Source: Prevotella sp.
GTDB taxonomy: Bacteria > Bacteroidota > Bacteroidia > Bacteroidales > Bacteroidaceae
Reading direction: 5' to 3'
DNA: 42,831 nt
Assembly (NCBI GenBank): GCA_016286995.1
Contig: JAEEVA010000025.1
Location: forward strand, 1-42,831
Of this stretch, positions 33,901 to 42,039 are shown piece by piece. The first letter of the stretch is position 1; the number at the start of each line of letters is the position of its first letter. The position numbers and the translations under genes were made by a program. The notes beneath the pieces were generated by a model. The model did no database searches. It saw only the letters and a list, made by a program, of their open reading frames with translations, and had not been told where the DNA came from.

Positions 33901-36416
33901 AGTCGTTACAGGATGTGACGGATGCTATTTACGACCCGCAAACGAATGGGGCTGTGCCCATGTTAGGCGCGTGTGTCGTTACAGCCTGGAATCAGGTTGG
34001 TGACGTCATCAGCGAAACCGCCACAGGTAAGCTCTTCGGCTTTGCCGTCGACGAGATGACCATTATCGAGGGTCAGTCCCTGGCCATGCCGGAAATCGTT
34101 CCTGCTGTGGGCAATGATCCCGTTAGCTTCAATTACTTCAGTAATAATGAGCAGCTTGTTACCATTTCCGACGGAATGCTGAATGGTGTGAGCGTTGGTC
34201 AGACATCTGTGGATGCCAACATGCAAGTGGGTGATACTGATTATTTTATACTGAATCCTGACGGCGCTGTCAGCCCGTTTGCCGTCAACGTCATCAGTAA
34301 CAGTACCGGTATTTGGATCTATGCCGACAAATTCCCCAACAACATGAGGCAGATTACCCGGCTCAACCCCATGGTGGAATTGGGTAATGACAGCTTTGTG
34401 TTCTTCGACGGTCATGGCCGTCTGACGCTGAAGGATGCCGAAATCGATAGGATTGAAGTGCGGAGCGGTAGCGTTCTGAATCCTGAGGACGGTCTTGAGG
34501 TGATGCTCTTAGGCGAGAATAGCATGATGAATCAAGGTGAGGGTGCCATCCTCAGTCTGTCAGCAGTAGCCGGCTTGCCGCTGACCTTCATGGCCAACAG
34601 CTCGGGCAAGTTGGTGTATACCGACCAGAGCAACAGTCCTAACATGGCTTCCATCGCTACTGCCTTCCAGGGCTTCTATCCCATCACCTATCAGAACAAC
34701 CTGACAGGTCGCTTTGAAAGTCTGTCTGAGCTGAACGTTGTCACCATCGCTACGGCTCTGGCCACGATTGTCGACGGTGTCGGCGTGCCTGAGAATGTCA
34801 ATCTGACGAATGACCCGAATGCCGGTGCTCCCTTGGCCGATGTGATTGTCGATGGTGAGATTCTCTATACCCTTGACGATAACGGGACAGCAGGTGCTCC
34901 TGACGGTTACACCAGTCAGGACGGCGGTATGGTGGTTATCAACTCCGTGATGACCGATGCTGCTGTGCTGGCTCTGGCTCAGTCCGTTTACACCAACACG
35001 CCCATTGTTCCCGGTACTCCGGAGTTCAAGGCTCTCTTCAAAGGTGTCACCTTCATGGTGCCTGCCGGTATTGGTAGCATTACCGTCAAAGCTGTGACTG
35101 AAGAGGGTCATGCCCTTCACATGATGATTGGCACTCAGGCCCCCATTGAGATTACGACAACTGAAGGTGACGGACAAGTGATTAACTATTCCGTCACGCA
35201 GGATACCTATGTCTATATCTACCACGTTGAACTGGAGAATGCTTCTGCCACTTCTGCTCCGCAGCTGGCTCAGCGTTCACCGCGCATCGGTCCGAAGACC
35301 AGCGTGTCAACGGGTCTTCAGGGTCTGAATGTCACGGCCGGTATGGTCAGCGAGCCGCCTACGGCCAGCCCTTACGCCATGCTGGATATGGCCAAGGTGC
35401 AGCGCCTGGGTGGCGGCAGCCACGGCATCTTGGTCAGCGACGCCGAAGCTACCGACATTCCCGACGGCGCCTTTGCTGGTCCATCATCGGCTCCTGGCTT
35501 CAGTCCGCGTACTGCTGCCCAGAACATCTCGTTCATCGACCTGAGCGGCACGAAGATTACGGGTAAGGTGTACAAGCATGGCGAGGGTGCCTTTGCCGGT
35601 GTGCCTGCCTCGACGCTCATCTATCTGCCAGCCGGCAACTCTGTGGCAGACGACGATGCGAACTTCGTCATTGGCGGCATCTGCAACAAGCTGCAGCTGT
35701 CGACGGAGAGTGAGACCAGCTTTGAGGTTCGTGACAACTTCGTGGCTGGTAACGCTCAGATAGACCTGCCCATTGGTGCTAACGAGCGTGCCACGACCGT
35801 CTACCTGCCCTTCGCCATTGCGAATCCCGACGAATATGGCGACTTCTACGAGTTCAACAAGATGTATGCCGGCAACGGCGCCGTCAACATGAAGCCCGTC
35901 GAGGGTGTCCTTGAGGCCAACAAGCCGTACATCTTCGTGGCCAAGCAGAAGGGCCCGATGACACTCGTTCAGAACTCTGCCCAGATTGCCAAGCCCACTA
36001 CGACGGTGTCGGACGCCTTCAAGGGTGCCTATGAGAAGAAGTCGCTGGCCAACGCCTACAGCTTCGCACCAAGTACAACAGTGAAGGGAACCTTCGTGCA
36101 GGCCACGGGCGACATCAAGCCCTTCACGGCCTATATCGACTCCAACGCCGGAACACCTGTTATCACGCTGACGTGGGGTGGTGATGTCGACCGCAACAAC
36201 GCCATCACGATAACCGATGCCGTGGGTGTGGTGAACAAGATTCTGGATCAGCCGTCGGTCAACTTCAACGTCAAGGCTGCCGATGTCAATGGTGACTATA
36301 ACATCAGCATTACCGATGCTGTTAACGTGGTCAACATCATTCTGGGCAGCAGTAACGTAGCGGCTCCTGCCCTCGACCCCGTTGACGACCCCGCTTCTGA
36401 GGTAGAACCGCAGTAA
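30969..36416 (+). CDS. Giant secreted repeat protein with C-terminal dockerin-like domain
   Basis: A 1815-residue secreted protein. A signal peptide (ends near WFLALLVMLMMPVTMWA, residue 31) is followed by beta-rich sequence with about six degenerate repeats starting near residues 197, 355, 495, 641, 798 and 1114. Each has the pattern [YL]-x-L-x-[IV]-x-G-x-x-V followed by a segment like YDKSTNTLTLNNA. The last 387 residues (1429-1815) are about 91% identical to those of the next gene. They end in two EF-hand dockerin repeats (1739-1759 DVDRNNAITITDAVGVVNKIL-type and 1772-1792) with Asp/Asn at the calcium positions 1, 3, 5 and 12, and a 22-residue Pro/Glu-rich tail. Probably cell-surface or exported. 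No enzyme domain is recognised. It is the first gene of a likely three-gene operon. Confidence 0.85.
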   Translation: MKQRLCINQSRVGRWFLALLVMLMMPVTMWAYDYNYALEILGSGDTTPDVSGGEYIWGYVNGTETEANWGLNADCPLIYSTANGLLFTLSPTSGSLTITSPESNPFSGLLSRIVFGFEKVPATGVLSVSARVIETQKYTSTELSGSLQQDNTGQYAFILNEPIELTNMLIQISLNSPEQSLDIRDWNLLALQIDPVYDLWIGDTRVTGANASNILGDAGQTVSFAVTNSPTSVTPINTLTLNGAALTVPVIAGWDLSNLYIDIHGNNTITTYGTPITTVNEDTEVLLYIKSTDDPTGMLTIRNTIPDEYCGSVISYGYSEVSIEQPLEILLPCGPYPDSDLQFDSTHVARFGSSYGLSVGWVPVYDGNTNDLFGDGTASYDKSTNTLTLNNAKITGPIITPTDLIVNLIGSNSIYGHNGSAIRTTGQNATVTFVSSPQDKGGVRLKIDSYSNYPVVANNVTVTMNDYLEFISGEDYHAAGSSGGWNSLVEIGHLFDLSIAGEQVSTVNMTSIAEDQFEEGCISYDGDHTLTFNNIPNRVSNGQFPFIQCCTDMDIFLIGISEFDSGGSSFAAKIQGANGTPTLTFKTDEDAPGTLVIRGSGDFVDVNYTVQSPLLWKPEGYFDPTGENGPAFWVAVSYGEYGLAIDGVRVKNNNKHDIDGKGHLSFDPETNTLTVNGYTDGGDIWTDISQLIINIAQTSRVGRIYWSGQSETAGTLMFKREANAQAELTIDATITKTPSEESAISGFRTVGFASSDDDFAAGTNVEPAAKMGSYYDENSKRFVNGNKVVPKVIVTPTAWPVWVGDVQATLLTASEMIFPENSNYPTVSFNKPTNTLTLHDFQYEAASENDYGIVVQMSSLTIDVKGNNYINTVNAYRPAISFGSTTDNILTFKSSDNESVSLELYTYSYIPGITAEYVTCYYQDRLYKTDYNSDNGHYCYISTLEKPYFYTTEDDKGLPAFGFENAISTHYSIDYVNESLQDVTDAIYDPQTNGAVPMLGACVVTAWNQVGDVISETATGKLFGFAVDEMTIIEGQSLAMPEIVPAVGNDPVSFNYFSNNEQLVTISDGMLNGVSVGQTSVDANMQVGDTDYFILNPDGAVSPFAVNVISNSTGIWIYADKFPNNMRQITRLNPMVELGNDSFVFFDGHGRLTLKDAEIDRIEVRSGSVLNPEDGLEVMLLGENSMMNQGEGAILSLSAVAGLPLTFMANSSGKLVYTDQSNSPNMASIATAFQGFYPITYQNNLTGRFESLSELNVVTIATALATIVDGVGVPENVNLTNDPNAGAPLADVIVDGEILYTLDDNGTAGAPDGYTSQDGGMVVINSVMTDAAVLALAQSVYTNTPIVPGTPEFKALFKGVTFMVPAGIGSITVKAVTEEGHALHMMIGTQAPIEITTTEGDGQVINYSVTQDTYVYIYHVELENASATSAPQLAQRSPRIGPKTSVSTGLQGLNVTAGMVSEPPTASPYAMLDMAKVQRLGGGSHGILVSDAEATDIPDGAFAGPSSAPGFSPRTAAQNISFIDLSGTKITGKVYKHGEGAFAGVPASTLIYLPAGNSVADDDANFVIGGICNKLQLSTESETSFEVRDNFVAGNAQIDLPIGANERATTVYLPFAIANPDEYGDFYEFNKMYAGNGAVNMKPVEGVLEANKPYIFVAKQKGPMTLVQNSAQIAKPTTTVSDAFKGAYEKKSLANAYSFAPSTTVKGTFVQATGDIKPFTAYIDSNAGTPVITLTWGGDVDRNNAITITDAVGVVNKILDQPSVNFNVKAADVNGDYNISITDAVNVVNIILGSSNVAAPALDPVDDPASEVEPQ

Positions 36417-36421
36417 ACAGT
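35253..36421 (+). repeat. Large direct repeat, copy 1
   Basis: About 1.17 kb nearly identical to 39796-40964, with a constant offset of 4543 bases and therefore no indels. It spans the 3' end of the first giant gene and the first bases after its stop codon. Encoded proteins differ at about 33 of 387 positions (counted by eye). Confidence 0.85.
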
Positions 36422-36422
36422 C

Positions 36423-36467
36423 CTATAGTCCCTATAGTCCCTATAGTCCCTATAGTTCCTATAATTC
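36423..36467 (+). repeat. 9-bp tandem repeat (CTATAGTCC) after the first giant gene
   Basis: Five units of CTATAGTCC, the last two degenerate, lie between the stop codon and the next gene, followed by ATAGTTCATAGTT. A shorter, related array follows the second giant gene. Confidence 0.8.
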
Positions 36468-36495
36468 ATAGTTCATAGTTATATTAAGAAAAAAG

Positions 36496-39400
36496 ATGAA
36501 GATGTATCAATTGGCCAATATGAGAAACTTGACCAGAAGGCTGTCACGGCTTTTAGTCATTAGTGCGATGCTGCTATTGCCGCAAGCGGTACGATCGCAG
36601 GCTATTTTTGATGGTGGTGGAAACGGTTCCGCGGATTCTCCATACATCATTTCAACCCCGACCGACCTGTTGAGGCTATGCACGTGGATTAATGACGGAA
36701 CGCTGGAAGGCGATGAGTATTTTGAGGTGTATAGCGGACTGCAGTACCTTGACTGCACCAACCTCACGAATTATGTTCCTGCCGGAACTGCCAACCATCC
36801 TTTCAGAGGGCGGTTCAATGGCAATAATGTCGCCATTACCGACTTGAAGATTACTGTCGATGCGAGTCAGGGATATAACGGATTCTTCGGTTATATTGCC
36901 GGAGGAATGGTCAGCAACCTGCGCCTGAGCCGTGCTACCGTAAAGGAAGGCAACGAGTCAGGTGTCGTGGCAGGATGTCTGAATGGCGGTACGATTACGG
37001 GTTGTACCGTTGCTTCCTGCTCGCTGTCAACGTCCAACACCCAAAGTCTTCAGGCTGGTGGCGTAGTAGGCCAGCTCCTGCAGGGAGAGATTAACAACTG
37101 TCTGGTTGACGGAACGACCATCAACGGCACGTCCACCTATATGGAAGGGGCTTGCTATTCGGATGTTGGCGGTATCGTAGGACTGGTGAACAGCGGTGCG
37201 GATAAAAGCGCGGTCATCACTTCGTGTGCCATCTCCAGCGTAGCAGTTCCTACCACCATCCTGAGCAAGCTGAACTATCCTGTGACCATTTGCGCCGGCG
37301 GCATCGTGGGCCGTTGCGAAGGAGCCAGCATTACCATTAGCAACAACCAGGTGACAGCCAAGGCCGGCACCCACATTTACAGCGTGAACGAAAATGAGGA
37401 CCACTATGGCGAGAACCGTTGTGGTGCCATCGTCGGTTCCCAGGGTGATGCCACTTTCTCCAACAACACCTATACCTATCCTGTGACGACGTCTACGTCG
37501 ATGTTCAACGAAGAAGCCCAAGAAAAGGTTGGTAATGAGTCACGTGGTACTGGAGTGTATGACAACGGCTATGACATCGTTGACGACCATGGTGTCGTGC
37601 TCTATACGAAGACGGTAACCGCCGAGGGCGTTTTGTGTGGTTTCGAGGGTGAATGGTATGGTCCTCTGTCTGATGACGGAAACAGGAAGTTTGCCGTTGC
37701 ACCCGGTCAGACTGCCGAATTCTACCTCTATCCTCCCTACAGCTACGTGTTGTCGTCGGTCACCTTGTCCTATGTCCCAACGAAGGGTGAAGACCCTACA
37801 GTCGTCAACCTTGTCAATGAGGGTGAAGATGGGGAATATCTCTATCGCTTCGAGATGCCCGATGCCGATGCCACGCTGACGATCACCGGTGCTCCGGAAG
37901 GATATCTGGGTGTGACTGTGGCTGGTGTGCCTGTGACGACGGCCAATGCCTCGGACATCACCGGTAATGCCATCTGGGGTAATAAATTATCGTTCGATGC
38001 CGATAAAAACATCCTGACGATGGATTATACCACGATTGACTTGGAAGATGAGGATGGGGCCATTGCTATTGAAAGTACCATTCCCAACCTGACCATCCAT
38101 CTCATCGGTGGCAGCATGATTTATACGAATGCTAGCGCTCCGGTCTTCATCAAATATACCGGTGAGGTGGGAGATACGTCACCACGGCTGACCTTCACCA
38201 CGGAAGGCTTCATGGACGACGGCTATTACTGGCTGGGTGAACTGTCGGTAAATGGCGTTACCAGTCTGGCCCAGGTGACGGACGGCTATACCATCACCAA
38301 CAATCTGGAAACGGTAACCGAAAACATTACCGGTCTGTCGCAGAACCTGACTTCCGGCTGGAAGTGTCGCGTCTATGATGACGAGCCTATCGTCAGCATC
38401 TGGAATCTTGAGGTCTATGATCTGTGGATTGGCACTGGTCGCGTCATCTCGTCAGACTTGAGGGCAAGTCAGGATAGCTACTGTTTCAATTACAATCCGG
38501 AGAACAATGCGCTGTGCTTCACTGGTGAAGTTTCGCTGGCAGTCAAGAGCAGCATGCCGAACCTGAATATTGAGGTATATGATACCGAGGGAAAACTGAC
38601 GGCTGTGTCCAACGAGACTGCCGCCATCACGTTCGTTCCTACAGACAACGTGCCGACGGGTACGCTGACCTTTGTGCTTGCCGAGTATGCTAACCCTGAT
38701 GATACGAACTCGTTTGAAATCGATAATGCCGGCGGTGCCGTCAGCGGCTTCTCTGCCGTGAAGGTGACAGCACCCATGTGGTTTGCCGCACCGACGCCGC
38801 TGCCCAATATGTGGGATAGCAGCGTCACGCGACTGGTCGTTTCCGACTTTGTGCAGACCGGCATTACCGTTACGAACGCCAATGGCCATGATGTGATGAT
38901 TACGAACAGGAACCATGAGGACGTGCTGGGCGACGGCACCGTATTCTTCGACGGAAACAGGCGCCTGACGCTGGAGAATGCCAACCTGCAGAAGATTGTG
39001 GTGGGAAGCAGCAGCACGCTGACCCCTGCGAACGGACTGGAGGTGATGCTGCTGAGCGACAACACCATCGCCAACGCCGGTGAGGGTGCCATCGTCAGCC
39101 AGGGAACTACAGCCAGCTTACCGTTGACCTTCATCAACAACAGCACGGGTAACCTGAAGTATAGCAACACGAACACGGCTGTGCCGTTCAATACTGTGGC
39201 AGAAGCCTTCCAGGGATTCTCTCCCATCGATTACCAGGGCGTCCTGACGGGCATGGTTGAAAAAACGTCCACGCTGAACACCGTGACCATCGGCACAGCT
39301 CTGGCACCCATTGTCGACAACGACACCGGTACGCCTGCAACGATGCAAACCGCCATTGACTATGGTAATACTAGCATGGATGCAACCACGATACTGAATG

Positions 39401-40959
39401 GTGTGGTAAATAATAACGTGTTCTATAACTTGAGGGACAATGGTACCCCTGAATCTGACGGCTTTGACCATATATCGGGAGAAGTGGTGATTAACTCCTT
39501 CATGACCGATGCGGAGGCAATGACCGTTGCTCATCTAGTATTAAATGGTGCACTCATACCGTTTTCTTCCGACGCAACTTTTTGTAACATCTTCAAGGGT
39601 GTTGTGTTCTTGTTGCCTTCCGGTTCGTTTATCCTCAATTTAAAGGCCAGGGCAGAAGTAGGTCACGAGCTTCACATGATAATAGGTACGACGGGCCCCA
39701 TTAAGATCAAGACTGATAATCCCAATGGATTCTCGTATCCGTATTATTCCTCTACCGAGAGTTATGTTTTCCTCTATCATGTTGAGGTGGCTCCATCTGC
39801 TCCGCAGCTGGCACAGCATGCGCCGCGCATCGGTCCGAAGACCAGCGTGTCAACGGGTCTGCAGGGTCTGAATGTCACGGCCGGAATGGTCAGCGAGCCG
39901 CCTACGGCCAGCCCTTACGCCATGCTGGATATGGCCAAGATCCAGCGCCTGGGTGGTGGCAGCCACGGCATCGTGGTCAGCGACGGCGAAGCTACCGACA
40001 TTCCCAATGGCGCCTTTGCCGGAACCTCGTCGGCTCCAGGCTTCAGTCCGCGTCCTGCTGCCCAGAACATCTCGTTCATCGACCTGAGCGGCACGAAGAT
40101 TACGGGTAAGGTGTACAAGCATGGCGAGGGTGCCTTTGCCGGTGTGCCTGCCTCGACGCTCATCTATCTGCCTGCCGGCAACTATGTGGCAGACAACGAT
40201 GCGAACTTCGTCATTGGCGGCATCTGCGACAAGCTGCAGCTGTCGACGGAGAGCGAGACCAGCTTTGAGGTTCATGACAACTTCGTGGCTGGTAACGCCC
40301 AGATAGACCTGCCTATTGGTACCAACGAGCGTGCTACGACCGTCTACCTGCCCTTCGCCATTGCGAATCCTGACGAATATGGCGAATTCTACGAGTTCAA
40401 CAAGATGTATGCCGACAACGGTGCCGTCAACATGAAACCCGTCGAGGGTGGTCTTGAAGCCAACAAGCCGTATCTCTTCGTGGCCAAGCAGAACGGTCCT
40501 CTCTCGCTCATTCAGAACTCTGCCCAGATTGCCAAGCCCACTACGACTGTTTCGGACGCCTTCAAGGGTGCCTATGAGAAGAAGTCGCTGGCCAACGCCT
40601 ACACCTTTGCACCAGGCACTGAAGTGAAGGGAACCTTCGTTCAGGCCACGGGCGACGTCAAGCCCTTCACGGCCTATATCGACTCCAACGCCGGAACGCC
40701 TGTTGTCTCGCTGACGTGGGGTGGTGACGTCGACCGCAACAACGTCATCACGATAACCGATGCCGTGGGTGTGGTGAACAAGATTCTGGATCAGCCGTCG
40801 GCCAACTTCAACGTCAAGGCTGCCGATCTGAATGGCGACTACACCATCTCAATTACCGATGCTGTCAATGTGGTCAACATCATCCTGGACAGCAGAAACG
40901 TAGCGGCTCCCGCCCTCGATCCCGTTGACGACCCCGCCTCTGAGGTAGAACCGCAGTAA
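36496..40959 (+). CDS. Giant secreted protein, paralog with GLUG-like N-terminus and dockerin-like C-terminus
   Basis: A 1487-residue secreted protein. After a signal peptide (about 1-35, ending AVRSQ), residues about 36-330 form GLUG-like repeats (FRGRFNGNNVAITDLKI, NGFFGYIAGGMVSNLRLS, GGIVGRCEGASITIS), the type found in adhesins and in M26-peptidase N-termini. Then come about three of the same degenerate repeats as in the upstream protein (near 469, 640 and 789), and a middle part roughly 50% identical to it. The last 387 residues (1101-1487) are about 91% identical to the upstream protein, with dockerin repeats at 1411 and 1444. No catalytic domain is recognised. No promoter is visible in the 79-base gap before it, so it is probably co-transcribed. 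Confidence 0.85.
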   Translation: MKMYQLANMRNLTRRLSRLLVISAMLLLPQAVRSQAIFDGGGNGSADSPYIISTPTDLLRLCTWINDGTLEGDEYFEVYSGLQYLDCTNLTNYVPAGTANHPFRGRFNGNNVAITDLKITVDASQGYNGFFGYIAGGMVSNLRLSRATVKEGNESGVVAGCLNGGTITGCTVASCSLSTSNTQSLQAGGVVGQLLQGEINNCLVDGTTINGTSTYMEGACYSDVGGIVGLVNSGADKSAVITSCAISSVAVPTTILSKLNYPVTICAGGIVGRCEGASITISNNQVTAKAGTHIYSVNENEDHYGENRCGAIVGSQGDATFSNNTYTYPVTTSTSMFNEEAQEKVGNESRGTGVYDNGYDIVDDHGVVLYTKTVTAEGVLCGFEGEWYGPLSDDGNRKFAVAPGQTAEFYLYPPYSYVLSSVTLSYVPTKGEDPTVVNLVNEGEDGEYLYRFEMPDADATLTITGAPEGYLGVTVAGVPVTTANASDITGNAIWGNKLSFDADKNILTMDYTTIDLEDEDGAIAIESTIPNLTIHLIGGSMIYTNASAPVFIKYTGEVGDTSPRLTFTTEGFMDDGYYWLGELSVNGVTSLAQVTDGYTITNNLETVTENITGLSQNLTSGWKCRVYDDEPIVSIWNLEVYDLWIGTGRVISSDLRASQDSYCFNYNPENNALCFTGEVSLAVKSSMPNLNIEVYDTEGKLTAVSNETAAITFVPTDNVPTGTLTFVLAEYANPDDTNSFEIDNAGGAVSGFSAVKVTAPMWFAAPTPLPNMWDSSVTRLVVSDFVQTGITVTNANGHDVMITNRNHEDVLGDGTVFFDGNRRLTLENANLQKIVVGSSSTLTPANGLEVMLLSDNTIANAGEGAIVSQGTTASLPLTFINNSTGNLKYSNTNTAVPFNTVAEAFQGFSPIDYQGVLTGMVEKTSTLNTVTIGTALAPIVDNDTGTPATMQTAIDYGNTSMDATTILNGVVNNNVFYNLRDNGTPESDGFDHISGEVVINSFMTDAEAMTVAHLVLNGALIPFSSDATFCNIFKGVVFLLPSGSFILNLKARAEVGHELHMIIGTTGPIKIKTDNPNGFSYPYYSSTESYVFLYHVEVAPSAPQLAQHAPRIGPKTSVSTGLQGLNVTAGMVSEPPTASPYAMLDMAKIQRLGGGSHGIVVSDGEATDIPNGAFAGTSSAPGFSPRPAAQNISFIDLSGTKITGKVYKHGEGAFAGVPASTLIYLPAGNYVADNDANFVIGGICDKLQLSTESETSFEVHDNFVAGNAQIDLPIGTNERATTVYLPFAIANPDEYGEFYEFNKMYADNGAVNMKPVEGGLEANKPYLFVAKQNGPLSLIQNSAQIAKPTTTVSDAFKGAYEKKSLANAYTFAPGTEVKGTFVQATGDVKPFTAYIDSNAGTPVVSLTWGGDVDRNNVITITDAVGVVNKILDQPSANFNVKAADLNGDYTISITDAVNVVNIILDSRNVAAPALDPVDDPASEVEPQ

Positions 40960-40964
40960 ACAGT
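39796..40964 (+). repeat. Large direct repeat, copy 2
   Basis: Partner of 35253-36421. It begins at codon 1101 of the second giant gene and extends just past its stop codon. Confidence 0.85.
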
Positions 40965-40998
40965 ATAGTCCCTATAGTTCCTATAGTCACTATAGTAA
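40964..40998 (+). repeat. 9-bp tandem repeat after the second giant gene
   Basis: About four units of the CTATAGTCC type (TATAGTCC, CTATAGTTC, CTATAGTCA, CTATAGTAA) between the stop codon and the lipoprotein gene. Confidence 0.75.
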
Positions 40999-41016
40999 TA
41001 ATAAAAAAACGCATCT

Positions 41017-41643
41017 ATGAAAAGAATCATTATAAAGTCAAAATCCCTGCTGGCAGGCATCGTCCTGCTGGCAGCGACCACCGGTCTGCTCACGTCGTGC
41101 GGAGCCGGTACGATACTACAGGCCATGGGACAGCCTGGAGCCTTGGCCAACGCCTTCACCAGCGTCATCGGCATGGATAAGGTTACCGAGCGCGGACTCA
41201 TGGGCTCCTGGCATTACAGCGGTCCTGGCTGCGCCTTCACCAGCGAGAACCTGCTGGCCAAGGCCGGTGGCGAGGTGGCTGCTGCCAACATCGAGAAAGA
41301 GCTGGAACCCTATTTCCAGAAGACAGGACTGACGGCCCAGAATACCGCCATCACTTTCAACGACGACCACACCTTCCGTGCCACTATCGCTGGCAAGAGT
41401 TGGAGTGGACAATGGTCGCTCGACGAGTCGACGGCCAAGGTCACCCTGAAGGGACTCCTGCTATCCCTCAACTGCTATGCCAAGCGCGAGTACGGCGGCA
41501 TCTCCCTGCTCTTCGAGTCGAAGAAGCTCCTCAACCTCCTTCAGGTCCTTGCAGCCCTCAGCGGCAACGACACCGTCCAGAAGGTCGGCGAGCTCAGCAA
41601 GAACTACGATGGTGTCCGCCTCGGCTTCGACATGTCCCGCTGA
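41017..41643 (+). CDS. DUF4923-like lipoprotein
   Basis: A 208-residue protein with a lipoprotein signal (SLLAGIVLLAATTGLLTSC, Cys at about residue 28). The mature part (GLMGSWHYSGPGCAFTSENLLAKAGGEVAA, FNDDHTFRATIAGKSWSGQW, YGGISLLFESKKLLNLLQVLA) matches what I know of the DUF4923 family, lipocalin-like lipoproteins of Bacteroidales. It is predicted to be periplasm- or surface-facing. It follows the giant paralogs by 57 bases in the same direction and is likely part of their transcript. Function unknown. Confidence 0.85.
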   Translation: MKRIIIKSKSLLAGIVLLAATTGLLTSCGAGTILQAMGQPGALANAFTSVIGMDKVTERGLMGSWHYSGPGCAFTSENLLAKAGGEVAAANIEKELEPYFQKTGLTAQNTAITFNDDHTFRATIAGKSWSGQWSLDESTAKVTLKGLLLSLNCYAKREYGGISLLFESKKLLNLLQVLAALSGNDTVQKVGELSKNYDGVRLGFDMSR

Positions 41644-41645
41644 GC

Positions 41646-41696
41646 GACAGAGTAACTTGTCAGACAGAGTAACTTGTCGGACAGAGTAACTTGAAA
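41646..41696 (+). repeat. 17-bp tandem repeat after the DUF4923-like gene
   Basis: Three adjacent units of GACAGAGTAACTTGTCR: 41646-41662, 41663-41679 and 41680-41696 (the last with three changes at its end). They lie directly after the stop codon. Confidence 0.8.
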
Positions 41697-41720
41697 GACA
41701 TAATAACAGAATAACATTTT

Positions 41721-41762
41721 TCCGCAATTCCTTTGGGAGTTGCGGATTTTTTCGTATCTTTG
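41721..41762 (+). promoter_or_regulatory. Terminator hairpin overlapping the toxin-antitoxin promoter
   Basis: TCCGCAATTCC (41721-41731) pairs with GGAGTTGCGGA (41736-41746) over 11 bp (one T-G pair) and is followed by six T: an intrinsic terminator for the lipoprotein operon. Its four-base loop TTTG (41732-41735) is also the -33 box of a promoter whose -7 box is TATCTTTG (41755-41762, spacing 19). Confidence 0.75.
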
Positions 41763-41788
41763 CCAGCGGAAATAATAAACAAACGTCT

Positions 41789-42037
41789 ATGAATGCAGTA
41801 TCAATGAATAATCTTTGGGCTTATATCCAAGGACTTTCGCTAACTGCCAGCAATCGCAAGTGGCTGGCAGAACGGCTGACAGAAGCTGATCCAACGACTC
41901 CTCCCGTGTTGCATTCTTTGGAGGAAGCCTTCTCAGACCTTGACGAATCAGAGAAAGAGTTCGAGCGTGGCGATGTGCTTACGGATGAAGAATTCAATAC
42001 TAAGTGCCAGGCTCTGATTGACAGTTTTGCCGTTTAA
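41789..42037 (+). CDS. Antitoxin of a RelE/ParE-type module
   Basis: An 82-residue acidic protein starting MNAVSMNNLWAYIQGLSLTASNRKWLAERL. It has a helical N-terminus and an acidic stretch typical of antitoxins (LEEAFSDLDESEKEFERGDVLTDEEF). It has no obvious ribbon-helix-helix or HTH motif by eye. A second in-frame ATG at 41804 is possible. The gene has its own promoter (-7 box at 41755-41762), about 27 bases upstream. It ends 2 bases before the toxin gene. Identification rests largely on gene order and the toxin next door. Confidence 0.7.
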   Translation: MNAVSMNNLWAYIQGLSLTASNRKWLAERLTEADPTTPPVLHSLEEAFSDLDESEKEFERGDVLTDEEFNTKCQALIDSFAV

Positions 42038-42039
42038 CT

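Noticed and set aside
30969..40959. The giant proteins as glycoside hydrolases or cellulosomal enzymes because of the dockerin repeats
   Set aside because: No catalytic domain motif is visible over 3300 residues and there is no CAZyme or cohesin gene nearby. The repeats alone do not support an enzymatic call.
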